A stretch of 64,000 bases of DNA from Corynebacterium hylobatis (GTDB taxonomy: Bacteria; Actinomycetota; Actinomycetes; Mycobacteriales; Mycobacteriaceae): contig NZ_RXHJ01000004.1 in assembly GCF_003955685.1 (NCBI RefSeq), positions 1 to 64,000 on the forward strand, in the 5' to 3' direction. Shown here in pieces: positions 62,210-64,000 of this stretch (the stretch's first letter is position 1; every line of letters starts with the position of its first letter). The notes below the pieces were generated by a model. It ran no database searches. It worked only from the letters and a program-made list of their open reading frames with translations, and was not told the DNA's origin. The position numbers and the translations under genes were made by a program.

Positions 62210-64000
62210 ATGGACGGCACCTCAACAGATAAGAAAAAGAACAGCCAGCCCCTTTCCCCGCCCGGTTCAGCGCTCCCGGCCCCCGGCAGTGCCGTTCCTG
62301 CACCCGGTGGTGCTGTTCCCGCCCCTGGCGGCGCTGTTCCGGGTGCCGCTGTCCCTGCACCCGGTGGCGCTATCCCGGCCCCCGGCGGTGCTGTCCCCGC
62401 CCCTGGCGGCGCTGTTACGGGTGCCGCTGTCCCTGCACCCGGTGGCGCTATCCCGGCCCCCGGCGGTGCTGTCCCTGCTCCTGGCGGTGCTGTTCCGGGT
62501 GTCGCTGTCCCTGCTCCTGGCGGTGCTGTTCCGGGTGTCGCTGTCCCTGCTCCTGGCGGTGCTGTTCCGGGTGTCGCTGTCCCTGCTCCTGGCGGTGCTG
62601 TTCCGGGTGTCGCTGTCCCTGCTCCTGGCGGTGCTGTTCCGGGTGTCGCTGTCCCTGCTCCTGGCGGTGCTGTTCCGGGTGTCGCTGTCCCTGCTCCTGG
62701 CGGTGCTGTTCCGGGTGTCGCTGTCCCTGCTCCTGGCGGTGCTGTTCCGGGTGTCGCTGTCCCTGCTCCTGGCGGTGCTGTTCCGGGTGTCGCTGTCCCT
62801 GCTCCTGGCGGTGCTGTTCCGGGTGTCGCTGTCCCTGCTCCTGGCGGTGCTGTTCCGGGTGTCGCTGTCCCTGCTCCCGGTGGCGCTATCCCGGCCCCCG
62901 GCGGTGCCGCTGTTCCCGCCCCCGGCGGTGCTGTCCCGGCCCCCGGCGGCGCTGTCCCTGCTCCCGGCGGTGCTGTTCCGGGTGCCGCTGTCCCTGCTCC
63001 CGGTGGCGCTGTCCCCGGCGGCGCCGTTCCCGCCCCTGGCGGTGCAATTTCAACTACCGTGCCGACGCCTCCAGGTGCTACCGTGCCCGCGCCCGGATCC
63101 AGCGGCTCAGCACAGCAGGACGCGATCCCTGTCGACGGTGAAACCCGGAAGCAGCCCAGGCAACGCTCCGTGCGAACACAGCTGCTGACTCCGTTAACCC
63201 GGAAGCAGTGGTCCATCACGGGCGGTTTCATCCTTCTTGTTCTCATCGTCGGCGCCGCTATCGCCACGCTTGCTGCACGCTGGCTGGTGGGACTTGAGCC
63301 TGTGGCGGAGTTCATCACCCGCTATCCAGGCGAATATGAGCTGCCCGAAAACACTCCGACCGGTATCCCCGCCTGGGTGGGTTGGCAGCACTTCTTCAAC
63401 ATGTTCTTCCTTTTCCTGATCATCCGGACTGGAATCCAGATCAACCGGGAGCGCAGGCCCCGGGGTTACTGGCGGTCGAAGCGGGGAGGGAAGAAGATCA
63501 GTCTGATCCTGTGGATACACCTGGTCCTGGATCTGCTGTGGATCGTCAATGGTGCGGTGTTCTACATCCTGCTATTCGCCACCGGGCACTGGGCACGGAT
63601 CGTACCCACCAGCTGGGAGGTCTTCCCGAACGCAATTTCCGCTGGCCTTCAGTACCTGTCCCTTGACTGGCCCACCCACAATTCCTGGGTCAACTACAAC
63701 AGTCTGCAGGAACTCGCCTACTTCATCACCGTCTTTATCGCCGCCCCCCTGGCGATCCTCACAGGCCTGCGGCTGTCCGAGTACTGGCCGAAGAACAACA
63801 AGGCACTGAGCAATGCTTTTCCGATCGCTCTCGCCCGAGGGGTACACCTGCCCGTGATGGTCTATTTTGTGATTTTCACGGTTATCCATGTGATCCTGGT
63901 ATTCGCCACCGGAGCTCTGCGCAACCTCAACCACATGTACGCCGCGCAGGACTCCACAAACTGGACGGGCTTTGGTCTCTTCGTTCTGTCCCTGGCCGCG
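62210..64000 (+). CDS. Cytochrome b561-like membrane protein with Pro/Ala/Gly repeat N-terminus (partial)
   Basis: The frame runs from an ATG at 62210 through the window end (597 codons, 3' end missing). Residues about 20-285 are a low-complexity tract of PAPGGAV-type repeats. A basic linker follows, and from about residue 333 a multi-span domain with the His residues expected of di-haem cytochrome b561/hydrogenase b-type subunits: GWQHFFNMFFLFLI, LWIHLVLDLLWIVNG and HLPVMVYFVIFTVIHVIL. Basic residues before the first helix suggest the repeat tail is cytoplasmic. An in-frame stop at 62192 fixes the start; the Shine-Dalgarno is weak. Redox partner and role are unknown. Confidence 0.75.
   Translation, partial: MDGTSTDKKKNSQPLSPPGSALPAPGSAVPAPGGAVPAPGGAVPGAAVPAPGGAIPAPGGAVPAPGGAVTGAAVPAPGGAIPAPGGAVPAPGGAVPGVAVPAPGGAVPGVAVPAPGGAVPGVAVPAPGGAVPGVAVPAPGGAVPGVAVPAPGGAVPGVAVPAPGGAVPGVAVPAPGGAVPGVAVPAPGGAVPGVAVPAPGGAVPGVAVPAPGGAVPGVAVPAPGGAIPAPGGAAVPAPGGAVPAPGGAVPAPGGAVPGAAVPAPGGAVPGGAVPAPGGAISTTVPTPPGATVPAPGSSGSAQQDAIPVDGETRKQPRQRSVRTQLLTPLTRKQWSITGGFILLVLIVGAAIATLAARWLVGLEPVAEFITRYPGEYELPENTPTGIPAWVGWQHFFNMFFLFLIIRTGIQINRERRPRGYWRSKRGGKKISLILWIHLVLDLLWIVNGAVFYILLFATGHWARIVPTSWEVFPNAISAGLQYLSLDWPTHNSWVNYNSLQELAYFITVFIAAPLAILTGLRLSEYWPKNNKALSNAFPIALARGVHLPVMVYFVIFTVIHVILVFATGALRNLNHMYAAQDSTNWTGFGLFVLSLAA
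62471..62866 (+). repeat. Eleven perfect copies of a 36-bp coding repeat
   Basis: Eleven identical tandem 36-bp units, each encoding VPAPGGAVPGVA, are flanked on both sides by related but diverged repeats (about 62270-62470 and 62867-63060). The unit length keeps the reading frame. Copy number may vary by slippage. Confidence 0.95.

Noticed and set aside
62471..62866. CRISPR array
   Set aside because: The 36-bp units are directly adjacent, with no spacers, and encode a protein repeat.
61644..63188. A 514-codon plus-strand frame with Leu/Val/Phe-rich repeats
   Set aside because: It is another phase over the same repeat tract with no domain at either end.
62173..63318. A collagen-like Gly-x-y protein on the minus strand
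   Set aside because: It is the reverse reading of the Pro/Ala/Gly repeat. The plus-strand frame continues into a clear membrane cytochrome domain, so that one is the gene.

Overview
The window is about 64 kb of GC-rich (roughly two-thirds GC) actinobacterial chromosome that looks like a Corynebacterium. Support for this comes from a dnaK-grpE-dnaJ-hspR operon with HspR (HAIR) operators and SigH-type promoters, clpB under the same controls, a divergent fpr / cysI-cysX-cysH-cysD-cysN-cysY-cysZ sulfate-assimilation locus, several apparently leaderless promoters with TAnnnT -10 boxes, and a resorcinol cluster resembling rolR/rolHMD of C. glutamicum. I could not run any search, so the species is not assigned. 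I found no rRNA, tRNA, CRISPR array or intact insertion sequence.

Layout. (1) 0.1-8 kb: housekeeping and conserved genes: a GH76-type glycosidase, a TrmH-like methyltransferase, pyrE, a membrane-anchored protein, a rhodanese-like protein whose active-site Cys is Ser, an MFS permease, a DUF4265-like protein, a GlgC-like nucleotidyltransferase and a Rho_N-like small protein. (2) 8-24 kb: clpB, a GltS-like permease, a flavoprotein monooxygenase with a luciferase-like partner, a four-gene osmoprotectant ABC transporter, an alpha/beta hydrolase, a globin-reductase fusion, a nitrilase-family hydrolase, a DUF1023 hydrolase with a small helical partner, and an aldehyde dehydrogenase. (3) 24-34 kb: the chaperone operon, bifunctional putA, an AI-2E family permease and a nucleosidase. 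(4) 34-46 kb: a catabolic block with resorcinol hydroxylase, maleylacetate reductase and hydroxyquinol dioxygenase under a divergent TetR regulator, then a large LuxR-type ATPase regulator facing a Baeyer-Villiger monooxygenase (BVMO), an esterase and an aldehyde dehydrogenase. (5) 46-54 kb: the sulfur-assimilation operon and divergent fpr. (6) 54-61 kb: a truncated gene remnant, a parS-like palindrome, a DASS dicarboxylate transporter, a second esterase-BVMO pair and a PucR-type regulator. (7) 61-64 kb: a 27-residue membrane peptide, a pyrimidine-dimer glycosylase-like protein and a cytochrome b561-like protein with a long Pro/Ala/Gly repeat, cut by the window end.

How the genes fit together. 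Two BVMO-plus-esterase modules flank the cys operon. A BVMO converts a ketone to an ester or lactone, an esterase opens it, and aldehyde dehydrogenases could finish the oxidation. Module 2 (57.0-59.6 kb) has all family signatures. Module 1 (41.6-44.2 kb) does not: its BVMO carries a perfect 54-bp in-frame tandem duplication just before the second Rossmann glycine loop and lacks the fingerprint His, and its esterase has Tyr in place of the oxyanion-motif His. This contrast is the most interesting signal in the window. Next are the 11 perfect copies of a 36-bp coding repeat at 62.5-62.9 kb and a one-mismatch parS palindrome at 55.1 kb.
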